NCBI RefSeq assembly: GCF_036885195.1
Contig: NZ_CP133656.1
Coordinates: forward strand, 744,001 to 808,000
Reading direction: 5' to 3'
Length of the DNA stretch: 64,000 nucleotides
DNA from: Pectobacterium cacticida
Lineage (GTDB): Bacteria; Pseudomonadota; Gammaproteobacteria; Enterobacterales; Enterobacteriaceae
Under the pieces are notes generated by a model. That model worked only from the letters and a program-made list of their open reading frames with translations. It was not told the DNA's origin and ran no database searches. Numbering within the stretch: the stretch's first letter is position 1; each line of letters starts with the position of its first letter. Positions 52,852-61,066 of the stretch are shown piece after piece. A program made the translations under genes and the position numbers.

Positions 52852-53784
52852 TTACCGTGTTCCTGGGATAAGATCCAAAATATCTTTTATCGACATGCAT
52901 TTATCCTCAACTTCCAATGTTCGACCATGTTTGAGGATTTCCGGCAAAATCGACTTCATTGCAGGATAAGCCGCACGTAACATATGGTTTGCATAAATCA
53001 CGATATTGAATCCACTATCAACTAACTCATCGAAAGTGATATCGTTAAAACTGGTGGGCACACAAACCAGAGGTAGATTGGGATAATGATCGCGGAATTG
53101 TCTGGCGAAAGCCAAGATTTCGGAAGGATTCTTATGCCGGCTATGGATCATAATCCCATCGGCGCCGGCTTCAGCATAACGCAGGGCGCGGTTGATCGCA
53201 TCTTCCATACCGACGTCCAGAATCAGGCTCTCAATACGGGCGATTAGCATAAATTCAGGCGTCAATTGTGCTTTTTTGGCGGTCGTAATTTTTTCGCAAA
53301 AGTCCTCTACGGAGGCCTGCGTTTGTTTTACGTCATTACCAAATAAAGAGTTCTTTTTTAGACCCGTTTTATCTTCGATAATCATGGCGGAAATGCCCAA
53401 ATTTTCGGCCGCCCGAATATGGTGGGCCAAATGTTCTGCTTGCCCGCCTGTATCGCCGTCAAAAATTAATGGACGCGTGGTAACATCAAATATTTCCGTA
53501 ATCGCATGAAACCGATGGCTAATATCAACCAATTCCGTATCGGGTTTTCCCCGCAACGTGGAATCAGTGAGTGAGCTGGACCAAAATGCATCAAATTGAT
53601 AATGAATATCGCCGTCCTCATAAGCGGCTTGTTCGATTAATAAAGCAGAAAGTGGGCTGTGGGCTTCCATCACACGAATACCTTTCTGTTGCCGTAATAA
53701 TTCGCGAAGAGCACTACGTCGTGAACCCGGCGTACACCCTTTATAGGAATCCGTTGGGGTATGATTAGATAAATTGACAGACAT
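52852..53784 (-). CDS. pepM: Phosphoenolpyruvate phosphomutase (PepM)
   Basis: 310-aa enzyme of the isocitrate lyase/PEP mutase superfamily that converts PEP to phosphonopyruvate, the entry step of nearly all phosphonate biosynthesis. The diagnostic PepM motif EDK-x5-NS is exact (EDKTGLKKNS, residues 137-146), with the Mg loop DGDTGG at 109-114 and the C-terminal CVPTSFNDIT. An N-terminal extension of about 20 residues precedes the barrel. AGGAG lies before the ATG. It is the first gene of the series leading to phnGHIJKLMNP. Confidence 0.96.
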   Translation of the reverse strand: MSVNLSNHTPTDSYKGCTPGSRRSALRELLRQQKGIRVMEAHSPLSALLIEQAAYEDGDIHYQFDAFWSSSLTDSTLRGKPDTELVDISHRFHAITEIFDVTTRPLIFDGDTGGQAEHLAHHIRAAENLGISAMIIEDKTGLKKNSLFGNDVKQTQASVEDFCEKITTAKKAQLTPEFMLIARIESLILDVGMEDAINRALRYAEAGADGIMIHSRHKNPSEILAFARQFRDHYPNLPLVCVPTSFNDITFDELVDSGFNIVIYANHMLRAAYPAMKSILPEILKHGRTLEVEDKCMSIKDILDLIPGTR

Positions 53785-54200
53785 GGTTATCTCCTATGTA
53801 CCATAAAGTTGATGTCTACTTTCCCTAGAAAACCAAAAGCAGCAATCATAAGATCAATTACGTTATATTTATTTAAATAAAATATGCCAACAAGTTGATT
53901 CTATTCTTTGAAAACCACACTTCAATAGGGGTAAAAATTTTTTGTTTATTTTTATATTTCCCCTACCTTATTGAAATAAAATCGATTTAAACGAGAAAAA
54001 AACGCCTTTGGCGAAATTTTAACCAGTAAAACGAGACTTATTTATATAAAAAAACTAAAAAAATAGTTTTTTTGGTTTTTTATTCCAATAAATCTTTCTG
54101 TAATACTGCTAATGAGTAGAACCGTATTCTTATAGATTGATCATAATGTCGGGTTACATGGATAAAGAAATTTCGGGAGCGTCCCTTTGGTTCGATTTCC
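53785..54200. promoter_or_regulatory. AT-rich upstream region of the phosphonate operon
   Basis: No gene. It should carry the operon promoter on the minus strand. Notable structures are an interrupted palindrome with TTCAATA...GGGG and CCCC...TATTGAA arms (53921-53975), a CGCCTTTGGCG hairpin near 54002 and an A/T-only hairpin at 54047-54073. No consensus Pho box could be found by eye. Confidence 0.5.
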
Positions 54201-54257
54201 GGTGATGCCTCTAATTAGTTGGCTCTGATGTATAATACGGGCTTTTAAGATTATCTC

Positions 54258-54530
54258 ATGGCCAGCGTTAACGTTCATTGTGCCCGTTGTCAGTCTGCTA
54301 AGGTTTACCGCCAGGGTCAGAACCCTAAAGGCCATGACAGATTTCGCAGCCGTGATTGCCACCGTGTGTTTCAGCTCACTTATGCTTATGAAGCACGTAA
54401 GCCGGGTATTAAAGAGCAGATCACTGAAATGGCCTTCAATGGTGCCGAGGTTCGCGATACCGCCAGAACACTGAAAATTGGCATTAACACCGTCATCCGG
54501 ACTTTAAAAAACTCGCGCCAAAGCGAATAA
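54258..54530 (+). CDS. insA: IS1 protein InsA
   Basis: 90-aa zinc-finger DNA-binding protein of IS1: ASVNVHCARCQSAKVYRQGQ with CxxC pairs, then HDRFRSRDCHRVFQLTY and a C-terminal helix-turn-helix (DTARTLKIGINTVIRTLK). It normally represses transposition or is fused with InsB by frameshift. Here insB is broken, so only InsA could be made. Confidence 0.9.
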   Translation: MASVNVHCARCQSAKVYRQGQNPKGHDRFRSRDCHRVFQLTYAYEARKPGIKEQITEMAFNGAEVRDTARTLKIGINTVIRTLKNSRQSE

Positions 54531-54539
54531 CGTCTTCGC

Positions 54540-54696
54540 CTGTTGCCCATGCTGGGGTGGCGCTTATCTGCGAACTTGATGAGCAATGGGGCTTCGTTGG
54601 CAGTAAAGCCCGGCAGCACTGGCTCCGGTACGCGTAAAACACCAAAACAGGCGGTGTAGTGGCCTACACTTTTGGTCCCGAACTGATGATGTACTC
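54540..54696 (+). pseudogene. insB remnant
   Basis: N-terminal third of the IS1 transposase in one frame with a nonsense TAA and no DDE catalytic region. Confidence 0.8.
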
Positions 54697-55461
54697 CTAC
54701 CAACGGGTAAGCCGCAACTCACTGGAGCGCAGGAAAACATGCAGATTCAGCTCCAGCGCAAGACGGGTCAGAATTCGGCCTTTGTAGTTCTCCATCTTCC
54801 CCAGCAGTTCAGGCAGGCGTTTCAGCGGCAGGGCGGGGTGATGTTGGGTCGCCACGGGGGTCACGACGCCATCTAAATCGTAAGCCGGATTATATTTGAT
54901 TACTCCCTGCTGGACGGCGTGGCGCATGATTTTGGTCAGATGCTGGCGCACCCGTCCGGCAACGTCATGCACACCTTTATCGTCGATGGCCTTAACCAAC
55001 TGCGCCAGATGATGGGTTTCAACCTGAGCAATATCCATCGCACCTATCGCAGGGAAAACGTAGCGTTTCAGGCAGATAAGAATTTTATCGGCGTGCGCGT
55101 CCGACCAGAGTTTAAGGCTGCTGGTATGCCACGCCTGAGCGACATACTGAAAGGTGTGGGATTCCTCAACGGCGGGGTTGTTCGATTTACGAAGCTGAGA
55201 AGGGCTGATGCCGGATGCCAATAGCTTACGTGCCGCATCGCGCTTTTCACGGGCCTCTGCCAGCGTGGTTTGAGGGTAGGGGCCAAAGGCCAGACGGTTC
55301 TCTTTACCGCCGAAGCGATAGCGGAAATACCATAACTTAGCGCCGCTGGTAGATACCGTGAGGTACAGGCCTTGTGAGTCAGTGAGCTTATAAGATTTTG
55401 CGAGAGGTTTCGCGGATCGGACTTTGCTGTCAGTTAACCTATGAGGGTCACTCCCGTTCAT
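54697..55461 (-). pseudogene. P4-type integrase, C-terminally truncated
   Basis: 254 codons of a tyrosine integrase. The N-terminal DUF4102 arm-binding domain (LTDSKVRSAKPLAKSYKL, LWYFRYRFGGKENRLAFGPYP, TLAEAREKRDAARKLLASGI) and core-binding domain are intact. The catalytic domain ends shortly after the first catalytic Arg (FLRSSELRL), where IS1 begins, so the H-x-x-R and Tyr are lost. It starts about 140 bases from the first tRNA-Phe-end repeat and reads away from the tRNA, as in P4-like islands. Confidence 0.9.
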
Positions 55462-55602
55462 CGAACTGAATGACCCGCAATCTGACCCACAAATTCCCCG
55501 ATACGAAGGGATAAATCAAAACGCATCGGAAAAGATTTTCACGCCAACTTATTGAATCGCAACAACATAGGGATTGATAAGGAGGCATAAAAAAAGGAAT
55601 GG

Positions 55603-56095
55603 TGGTGCCCGACTCGGACAAACGCCAAAGGCGTTGAACAGCGCGCTTGTCGCGCTGGCCCTGAAAGGGTGAGCCGCTTGCGGCGAATAATCGAACGTAG
55701 TTCGATGGAGAGTCCACACGCCGGAAACGAAAAAAACCCTCGCCAAAGGCGAGGGTTAAGAAGAAGTGGTGCCCGGACTCGGACAAACGCCAAAGGCGTT
55801 GAACAGCGCGCTTGTCGCGCTGGCCCTGAAAGGGTGAGCCGCTTGCGGCGAATAATCGAACGTAGTTCGATGGAGAGTCCACACGCCGGAAACGAAAAAA
55901 CCCCTCGCCAAAGGCGAGGGTTAAGAAGAAGTGGTGCCCGGACTCGGACAAACGCCAAAGGCGTTGAACAGCGCGCTTGTCGCGCTGGCCCTGAAAGGGT
56001 GAGCCGCTTGCGGCGAATAATCGAACGTAGTTCGATGGAGAGTCCACACGCCGGAAACGAAAAAACCCTCGCCAAAGGCGAGGGTTAAGAAGAAG
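55603..56095 (-). repeat. Three tandem 164/165-bp repeats derived from the tRNA-Phe 3' end
   Basis: Units begin at 55603, 55767 and 55932 with TGGTGCCCGGACTCGG, the complement of the last 16 bases of tRNA-Phe (the first copy lacks one G), and the tRNA itself supplies the same words at 56096. Each full unit then has a chain of small hairpins (AACGCC/GGCGTT, CAGCGCG/CGCGCTG, CCCTgaaAGGG, CCGCttGCGG, ATCGAAC/GTTCGAT) and a terminator-like CCCTCGCC/GGCGAGGG with a T-run on the minus strand. Copies differ by only a few bases. The layout mirrors the rtT repeats of the E. coli tyrT operon. Confidence 0.92.
56060..56090 (-). terminator. Intrinsic terminator after tRNA-Phe
   Basis: AACCCTCGCC / GGCGAGGGTT arms followed on the minus strand by TTTTTCG, directly after the tRNA. 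The same hairpin recurs in the upstream repeats near 55733 and 55898. Confidence 0.8.
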
Positions 56096-56171
56096 TGGTG
56101 CCCGGACTCGGAATCGAACCAAGGACACGAGGATTTTCAATCCTCTGCTCTACCGACTGAGCTATCCGGGC
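56096..56171 (-). tRNA. pheV: tRNA-Phe (GAA)
   Basis: 76 bases with encoded CCA. Acceptor arms GCCCGGA / TCCGGGC, D-arm TAGCTCAGTCGGTAGAGCA, anticodon loop with GAA between AGGATT and AATCCT, T-arm GGTTCGATTCC. It lies upstream of speC as pheV does in E. coli and is the probable island target. Confidence 0.96.
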
Positions 56172-56181
56172 AACGGGGCGC

Positions 56182-56210
56182 ATTAAACCGTATTGATTAC
56201 GTGGCGTCAA
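56182..56210 (-). promoter_or_regulatory. Promoter of tRNA-Phe
   Basis: On the minus strand: -35 TTGACG, a 17-base spacer, -10 TTTAAT, then a GC-rich discriminator GCGCCCCG typical of stringently controlled tRNA promoters. Confidence 0.75.
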
Positions 56211-56484
56211 CGGGTTTATGTCACAAAGCAGAGCGCCTGCGCTATTTTCAGGCAATTGATGTTTTTGATAACCAACTTCTGGCGATCCTTTCGCCGCTCT
56301 TTGCCTGTCTGTGTTTATTCTGGGCCGACGCGGCAAGTTTAGTTGCACTTTTACCAGATTGCGTGCGGACGGTATTATTGAATTCGGCGAAGAATAATGC
56401 CACTATTGCGCGGTTTTTAACGTCTCGTTCACCTGAACGTCCCTTTAAGCCTAGCTAGCGTGTAGCGAAAAGAGGATAACCGAT

Positions 56485-56610
56485 ATGTCAGATTCATTGT
56501 TTATGGTGCTACGCGCCAACGCATTGATGATGCTATCGTGCGTGCCATTTTCTCCCCGTTGCGCGACCTACCTTTCCCCCAGTCGATTATCCTTCTTCAC
56601 CATGCGGTGA
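56485..56610 (+). CDS. Candidate leader peptide upstream of speC
   Basis: A 41-codon open frame from ATG 56485 with GAGGAT eight bases before it. It is rich in Leu, Met, Ser and Cys and ends in LSPSRLSFFTMR then TGA, 230 bases before speC. Ornithine decarboxylase genes can be controlled by ornithine-sensing leader peptides (SpeFL of speF, which ends in FFNAR). The shared FF-x-x-R end is only suggestive and the rest is not similar. The rest of the 380-base leader has no other feature I can name. Confidence 0.4.
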   Translation: MSDSLFMVLRANALMMLSCVPFSPRCATYLSPSRLSFFTMR

Positions 56611-56840
56611 GGCGTTTGTTCGCTCACTGTTAGGCATGAGTAAAAATAGAGTACGGCTCTGCTTTTACTGATGTCTATCGGATGGTGCTGGCTCCAGTTT
56701 TTCCATTCTTGGCCTACAGTTGACCTGTAGGGATCGTGCGCTTGTCGCCGATGATTGGCATGGTAATTGGTTGGTATTGTTATCCCTGAGCGGTGTCTTC
56801 CAGACACGTATACTTACCCTCAACCGTTTGGCTTGGTTAC

Positions 56841-58991
56841 ATGAAACAGTTAAAAATTGCGGCGAATGCAGCGGTTGCCACCCGTTTAATCACAGCGCGT
56901 GAGATTGTTGCGTTGGGGCAGACGGATTTCACTGATGTGGCGGCGGTCGTGGTGTCGATTGAAGAAGCGCGTAGCGGCATTTTGTCGTTGTTGCAGCACA
57001 CCGGCTTTGGCATTCCGATGTTTGTCGAAGAGCCCGATGAAGATAAAGAATCAGATGTTCCGCCAGCAGGTAGCGAATGGTTGAATCTTGATGAGGGCGG
57101 CGAGCATGCAATTGTGTTGGAGCATGCGGCGAAAGCTTATCAGGATGCGCTGTTGCCACCATTTTTCGATACGCTAACGAAATACGTCAGAATGAAAAAC
57201 ACCACCTTTGCCTGTCCGGGGCATCAGGGCGGGCAGTTTTTTCGCAAACATCCGGCAGGACGCCAGTTTTTTGAGTTTTACGGTGAGAACGTGTTTCGTT
57301 CGGATATCTGCAACGCAGACGTCAAGCTGGGCGATTTGCTAATTCATGAAGGTGCAGCGAAGAAGGCGCAGAAGCACGCCGCACGTGTATTTAACGCAGA
57401 TAAAACCTATTTCGTGTTGAATGGCACATCTTCAGCAAACAAAGTAGTGACGAATGCGCTGCTGGCATGTGGCGACCTAGTGCTTTTTGATCGTAATAAC
57501 CATAAATCCAATCATCACGGCGCGCTAATTCAGGCGGGCGCTACGCCAATCTATCTGGAAACCGTACGCAACCCGTTCGGCCTCATCGGCGGCATCGACG
57601 CGCACTGTTTTGATGAAGCGTATCTGCGCAAGCTGATCGCGGAAGTCGCGCCGGAACGTGCCAATGAACCACGTCCGTTCCGTCTGGCCGTTATCCAGCT
57701 CGGCACCTATGACGGCACCATTTATAACGCGCGTCAGGTCGTCGATAGTATCGGGCACCTGTGTGACTACATTCTGTTTGATTCCGCCTGGGTGGGCTAC
57801 GAGCAGTTTATTCCGATGATGGAGCAATGCTCGCCGCTGTTGCTGGATCTGAATGAAAATGATCCGGGTATCTTTGTCACTCAGTCGGTGCATAAACAGC
57901 AGGCAGGCTTCTCCCAGACCTCGCAGATCCACAAAAAAGATACGCACATCAAAGGCCAGCGTCGTTTCTGCAATCATAAACAGTTGAATAACGCCTTCAT
58001 GCTGCATGCCTCGACGAGCCCGTTTTACCCGCTGTTCGCGGCACTGGATATCAATGCCAAAATGCACGAAGGAGAGAGCGGGCGTCGCCTATGGATGGAC
58101 TGCGTGAAGCTGGGTATTGAGGCGCGTAAGCAACTGTTGACGCGCTGTTCGCTCATCAAACCGTTCGTGCCAGTGACGGTGGGGGGCGCACTCTGGCAGG
58201 ATCACGATACGCAGACGATCGCGCAGGACGTGCGCTTCTTCAACTTTGAGCCCGGCGAGAAATGGCATGCATTCGAAGGGTACGCGAAGGATCAATACGT
58301 TATCGATCCCTGCAAATTATTGCTGACCACGCCAGGTATTGATGCCGCTAGCGGCGCGTATACCGAATTTGGTATTCCGGCGACGATTTTGGCTAACTAC
58401 CTGCGTGAACACGGCATTATCCCGGAAAAATGCGACATGAACTCAATCCTGTTCCTGCTAACGCCAGCGGAGGACGCGGCAAAAATGCAGGAACTGGTGA
58501 ATGCGTTGGTGCATTTCGAGACGCTGATCGCCCGCGATGCGCCGCTGAGTGAAGTGCTTCCCAGCCTGTATCAGAAACACAAAGTCCGCTATCGGGGTTA
58601 TCGGTTGCGTCAATTATGTCAGGAAATGCATGATTTTTATGTTCAGCGTAACGTGAAAGATTTGCAGAAAGCCATGTTTCGCAAAAGCGCGTTTCCTACA
58701 GCTGTAATGCTGCCACAGGATGCCAACAGAGAGTTTGTGCGCGGGAATATCGAACTGGTTCCTATCGCCGAAGCGGAAGGCCGTATCGCGGCAGAAGGCG
58801 CATTGCCGTATCCGCCGGGCGTACTGTGCGTGGTGCCGGGGGAAATCTGGGGCGGAGCGGTGCAGCGTTATTTTCTGGCGCTGGAAGATGGCATTAACCT
58901 GTTACCCGGATTTACGCCAGAATTGCAGGGCGTTTACAGCGTTACAGAAGAAGATGGCAGCAAGCGTTTGTATGGTTACGTACTAGAATAA
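56841..58991 (+). CDS. speC: Ornithine decarboxylase SpeC
   Basis: 716-aa PLP enzyme that makes putrescine from ornithine. Wing domain (1-110), then the PLP fold with FACPGHQGGQFFRKHPAG, VLNGTSSANKVVTNAL, FDRNNHKSNHHGALIQAG, DYILFDSAWVGYEQF and the PLP Lys in SVHKQQAGFSQTSQIHKKD, then the C-terminal domain ending VYSVTEEDGSKRLYGYVL. It matches the constitutive E. coli SpeC along its length; position between pheV and mltC agrees. The start at 56841 (MKQLKIAANAAV) aligns with SpeC; 16 upstream codons are not used. Confidence 0.95.
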   Translation: MKQLKIAANAAVATRLITAREIVALGQTDFTDVAAVVVSIEEARSGILSLLQHTGFGIPMFVEEPDEDKESDVPPAGSEWLNLDEGGEHAIVLEHAAKAYQDALLPPFFDTLTKYVRMKNTTFACPGHQGGQFFRKHPAGRQFFEFYGENVFRSDICNADVKLGDLLIHEGAAKKAQKHAARVFNADKTYFVLNGTSSANKVVTNALLACGDLVLFDRNNHKSNHHGALIQAGATPIYLETVRNPFGLIGGIDAHCFDEAYLRKLIAEVAPERANEPRPFRLAVIQLGTYDGTIYNARQVVDSIGHLCDYILFDSAWVGYEQFIPMMEQCSPLLLDLNENDPGIFVTQSVHKQQAGFSQTSQIHKKDTHIKGQRRFCNHKQLNNAFMLHASTSPFYPLFAALDINAKMHEGESGRRLWMDCVKLGIEARKQLLTRCSLIKPFVPVTVGGALWQDHDTQTIAQDVRFFNFEPGEKWHAFEGYAKDQYVIDPCKLLLTTPGIDAASGAYTEFGIPATILANYLREHGIIPEKCDMNSILFLLTPAEDAAKMQELVNALVHFETLIARDAPLSEVLPSLYQKHKVRYRGYRLRQLCQEMHDFYVQRNVKDLQKAMFRKSAFPTAVMLPQDANREFVRGNIELVPIAEAEGRIAAEGALPYPPGVLCVVPGEIWGGAVQRYFLALEDGINLLPGFTPELQGVYSVTEEDGSKRLYGYVLE

Positions 58992-59017
58992 TAGCGTGAT
59001 TGTCCTTCAAATCATGA

Positions 59018-59043
59018 ATTCGGCCAGTATTAACTGGCCGAAT
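59018..59043. terminator. Hairpin between speC and the convergent DUF2628 gene
   Basis: Perfect 11-base arms ATTCGGCCAGT / ACTGGCCGAAT with ATTA loop. It could stop transcription from both convergent genes, though T-runs are weak. Confidence 0.6.
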
Positions 59044-59059
59044 AGTACAGGCATAGTTG

Positions 59060-59470
59060 TTAGAACATGCCTTCAAACGGGTTCCAGCTTTTGCTACCCT
59101 GAATCTGTTTGAGATAATACGCGTGGTTAGCTGTTAACGCCCACATCATACTAAGGGCGGTTCTAACGGCGCTCTCGGTATAGATTGGCAGCGAGATGCT
59201 GGTATAGACGTCGATATAAGCAAAAATTGTGGCGATAACCAGTGAAATACCAAGTAACGTCAGGTTCTTACGCCATAATCCCAGGACAAAGAAATAAATG
59301 ATACTGAAGAAGAAGGCGATGAAGTTGAATTTCAATAGCATTCTGGTGCGAAATGTCGCGTTTTTACACCCATTTTTGAAGGTCGCCGTGTTGGGTGCCC
59401 CAAACTCATTATAAAATGCGAATCGCGTCTGCCATTTTTTAGAATATTGTTTCCCTACTGTGTTTTCCAT
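59060..59470 (-). CDS. DUF2628 inner-membrane protein, YigF-like
   Basis: 136-aa protein with SKKWQTRFAFYNEFGAPNT at the N-terminus, two or three hydrophobic segments in the middle (FNFIAFFFSIIYFFVLG and LLGISLVIATIFAYI), and the family end NHAYYLKQIQGSKSWNPFEG. This matches the DUF2628 family, function unknown. The ATG at 59470 aligns with E. coli YigF; ten upstream codons are ignored. Confidence 0.82.
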   Translation of the reverse strand: MENTVGKQYSKKWQTRFAFYNEFGAPNTATFKNGCKNATFRTRMLLKFNFIAFFFSIIYFFVLGLWRKNLTLLGISLVIATIFAYIDVYTSISLPIYTESAVRTALSMMWALTANHAYYLKQIQGSKSWNPFEGMF

Positions 59471-60022
59471 AACCGCTCTCTTATATAAAAAATTAATCAT
59501 ATTGCTGTGAATTATTTCGTTAATAATTTTACTGACTGATTCTGCGTCTTACCACTGTGTATTTAAGGATGGTAAGTTTAGGTGGATTTTATTGTTGTTT
59601 TTTGCTGATAATTTTCTTTCTGTATTAATAGCAGAGTAATTAAGTGGTATTGTTTTCAGGTTAATTGCGTCAATCCTAGGCGTGGTGCTACGCGTGGTAA
59701 AGGAATATTGTAAAACCGTATTTATCGTCACAAATATTTATTCTGACAATTTTTATTAATGAAGAGTCACATGTTGTATTAAGTAAAATTAATATCTGTG
59801 GTTAAACACAGTATTAATGCGCACGATCGCAACAATAGTAAAAGAAAGCGTTATTTATTAGCGTTAATCGCGCGTTTGTTTTCCGCTCAACGATTTTCAT
59901 CGATTTACGATCATGGTGATGATCGCCGAAAAAGAGGGACTATATCGCGTTTTAGGTCGCGAAGAGATGAAGGCCATTGTTATAAAAGTGGTTTTCATCG
60001 TATCAATGTCGGAGAAATAGTT
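59471..60022. other. AT-rich intergenic region
   Basis: About 550 bases. The frame of the following hydrolase stays open back to 59798 but shows no homology or ribosome site there, so it is treated as leader. Promoters of both divergent genes should be here; no clear operator is seen. Confidence 0.45.
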
Positions 60023-61066
60023 ATGGCATGGCGCATCACACTCGGATTGTTCATCAGTTTACTACTCAGTTTTGCCGCTCTGGCGGATGTTGGCATCGGG
60101 TTTCAGCAGATAACCATCGTAAAAGGTGCCGATAATCGGCCATTGGATGTCGCCGTCTTTTATCCGGTTTCGTCATCCTCGCAGACGACAATCATTGGCG
60201 AAAACGCCGCCTTTCCCGGCATCACCGTGAGTAAAAATGCTGCGCCTGAATCCGGCAAATATCCGTTGATTGTGGTTTCGCACGGCTATGGCGGGAGCTG
60301 GCTTAACCAACTGTGGCTGGCAGAGGCGTTGGTTAAGCAAGGCTATATTGTCGCTGCCCCTAATCATCCTGGAACCACCACTAAAGATATGCGGACTGAG
60401 AAGGCGCAGGAATTGTGGCAACGGCCTCATGATATCAGCCGTGTCGTCACTGCATTACTGGCTGCGCCAGAAAAGATGGGGCGGGTTGATGAGAAGCGGA
60501 TTGCTGCTGTCGGTCACTCGCTCGGGGGATGGACGGTGCTTGAGCTTGCTGGTGGGCGCTTTAGTACGGATCAATTTGAGCAGGATTGTCTGACGCACGC
60601 TGGGCTGGCGTCCTGCAAAGTCTACGAACGAATGCAGGTTGCAAAAAATGCCGCATCGCGTACACAGCTTGATAAATCACTCGCCGATCCCCGTATTCGC
60701 GCCGTCGTTTCGCTGGATATGGGGCTGGCACGCGGTATTACCGCGCAGAGCCTGGCGGCAATCAATATTCCCGTTTTGATTATGGCAGCCGGGTATCCCA
60801 ATGAGGAACTGCCTGCCGCGTTGGAGTCTCACGATCTGGCGCGGAAGCTGCCGCCAGCGCATTCAACGTATAAGGAAATTGCCGACGCGACGCATTTTAG
60901 TTTCATGCAGCGTTGTAAACCGGGTGCTATTGACATCATCAATGCCGAGAGCCCGGGAGATGGCATGATCTGTCTTGACGGCGGGGAACGCTCGCGTGAG
61001 CAGATCCATCAGGACGTCGCGCAGGATATCAGTGAATTTCTTCAGGCGGCGTGGCGGAAGCCATAA
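60023..61066 (+). CDS. Exported alpha/beta hydrolase (dienelactone hydrolase/PAF-acetylhydrolase-like)
   Basis: 347-aa hydrolase with a signal peptide (TLGLFISLLLSFAALA then DVGIG). The oxyanion region is PLIVVSHGYGGSW, the nucleophile elbow GHSLGGW, an Asp in VVSLDMGLARG and a His in DATHFSFMQRC, which form a plausible Ser-Asp-His triad. The family is the predicted dienelactone hydrolase group (COG4188). GGAGAAATAG precedes the ATG. Likely a periplasmic esterase; substrate unknown. Its 3' end overlaps the convergent AraC gene by 38 bases. Confidence 0.85.
   Translation: MAWRITLGLFISLLLSFAALADVGIGFQQITIVKGADNRPLDVAVFYPVSSSSQTTIIGENAAFPGITVSKNAAPESGKYPLIVVSHGYGGSWLNQLWLAEALVKQGYIVAAPNHPGTTTKDMRTEKAQELWQRPHDISRVVTALLAAPEKMGRVDEKRIAAVGHSLGGWTVLELAGGRFSTDQFEQDCLTHAGLASCKVYERMQVAKNAASRTQLDKSLADPRIRAVVSLDMGLARGITAQSLAAINIPVLIMAAGYPNEELPAALESHDLARKLPPAHSTYKEIADATHFSFMQRCKPGAIDIINAESPGDGMICLDGGERSREQIHQDVAQDISEFLQAAWRKP

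Larger units (their letters stand above)
54201..54696 (+). mobile_element. IS1-family insertion sequence, truncated
   Basis: The left end begins GGTGATGCC, like the IS1 terminal repeat, and an intact insA follows. The insB part encodes ALICELDEQWGFVGSKARQHW but has an in-frame TAA (after the RYA codons) and stops after AYTFGPEL, where it abuts the truncated integrase. The right end is missing, so the element is dead. Confidence 0.88.

Noticed and set aside
53785..54120. Pho box upstream of pepM
   Set aside because: TTGACAG occurs only at the pepM start codon region and no paired CTGTCAT-like half sites with correct spacing were seen.
55603..56095. CRISPR array-like repeats
   Set aside because: Units are 164/165 bases, contiguous and nearly identical without unique spacers, and begin with tRNA sequence; no cas genes are present.
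55448..56140. Long basic repetitive ORFs (230 and 178 codons) through the repeats
   Set aside because: They run through the tRNA-Phe gene or its repeats, change frame between units because 164/165 is not divisible by three consistently, and have no ribosome sites; they are structural RNA/DNA, not proteins.
56841..58991. Lysine or inducible ornithine decarboxylase (LdcC/SpeF)
   Set aside because: Sequence style and synteny with pheV and mltC-yggX-mutY point to SpeC; no potE antiporter follows as it does for speF.
59798..60022. 75-residue N-terminal extension of the alpha/beta hydrolase
   Set aside because: The signal peptide at 60023 would be buried inside the protein, and the extension has the composition of non-coding AT-rich DNA.
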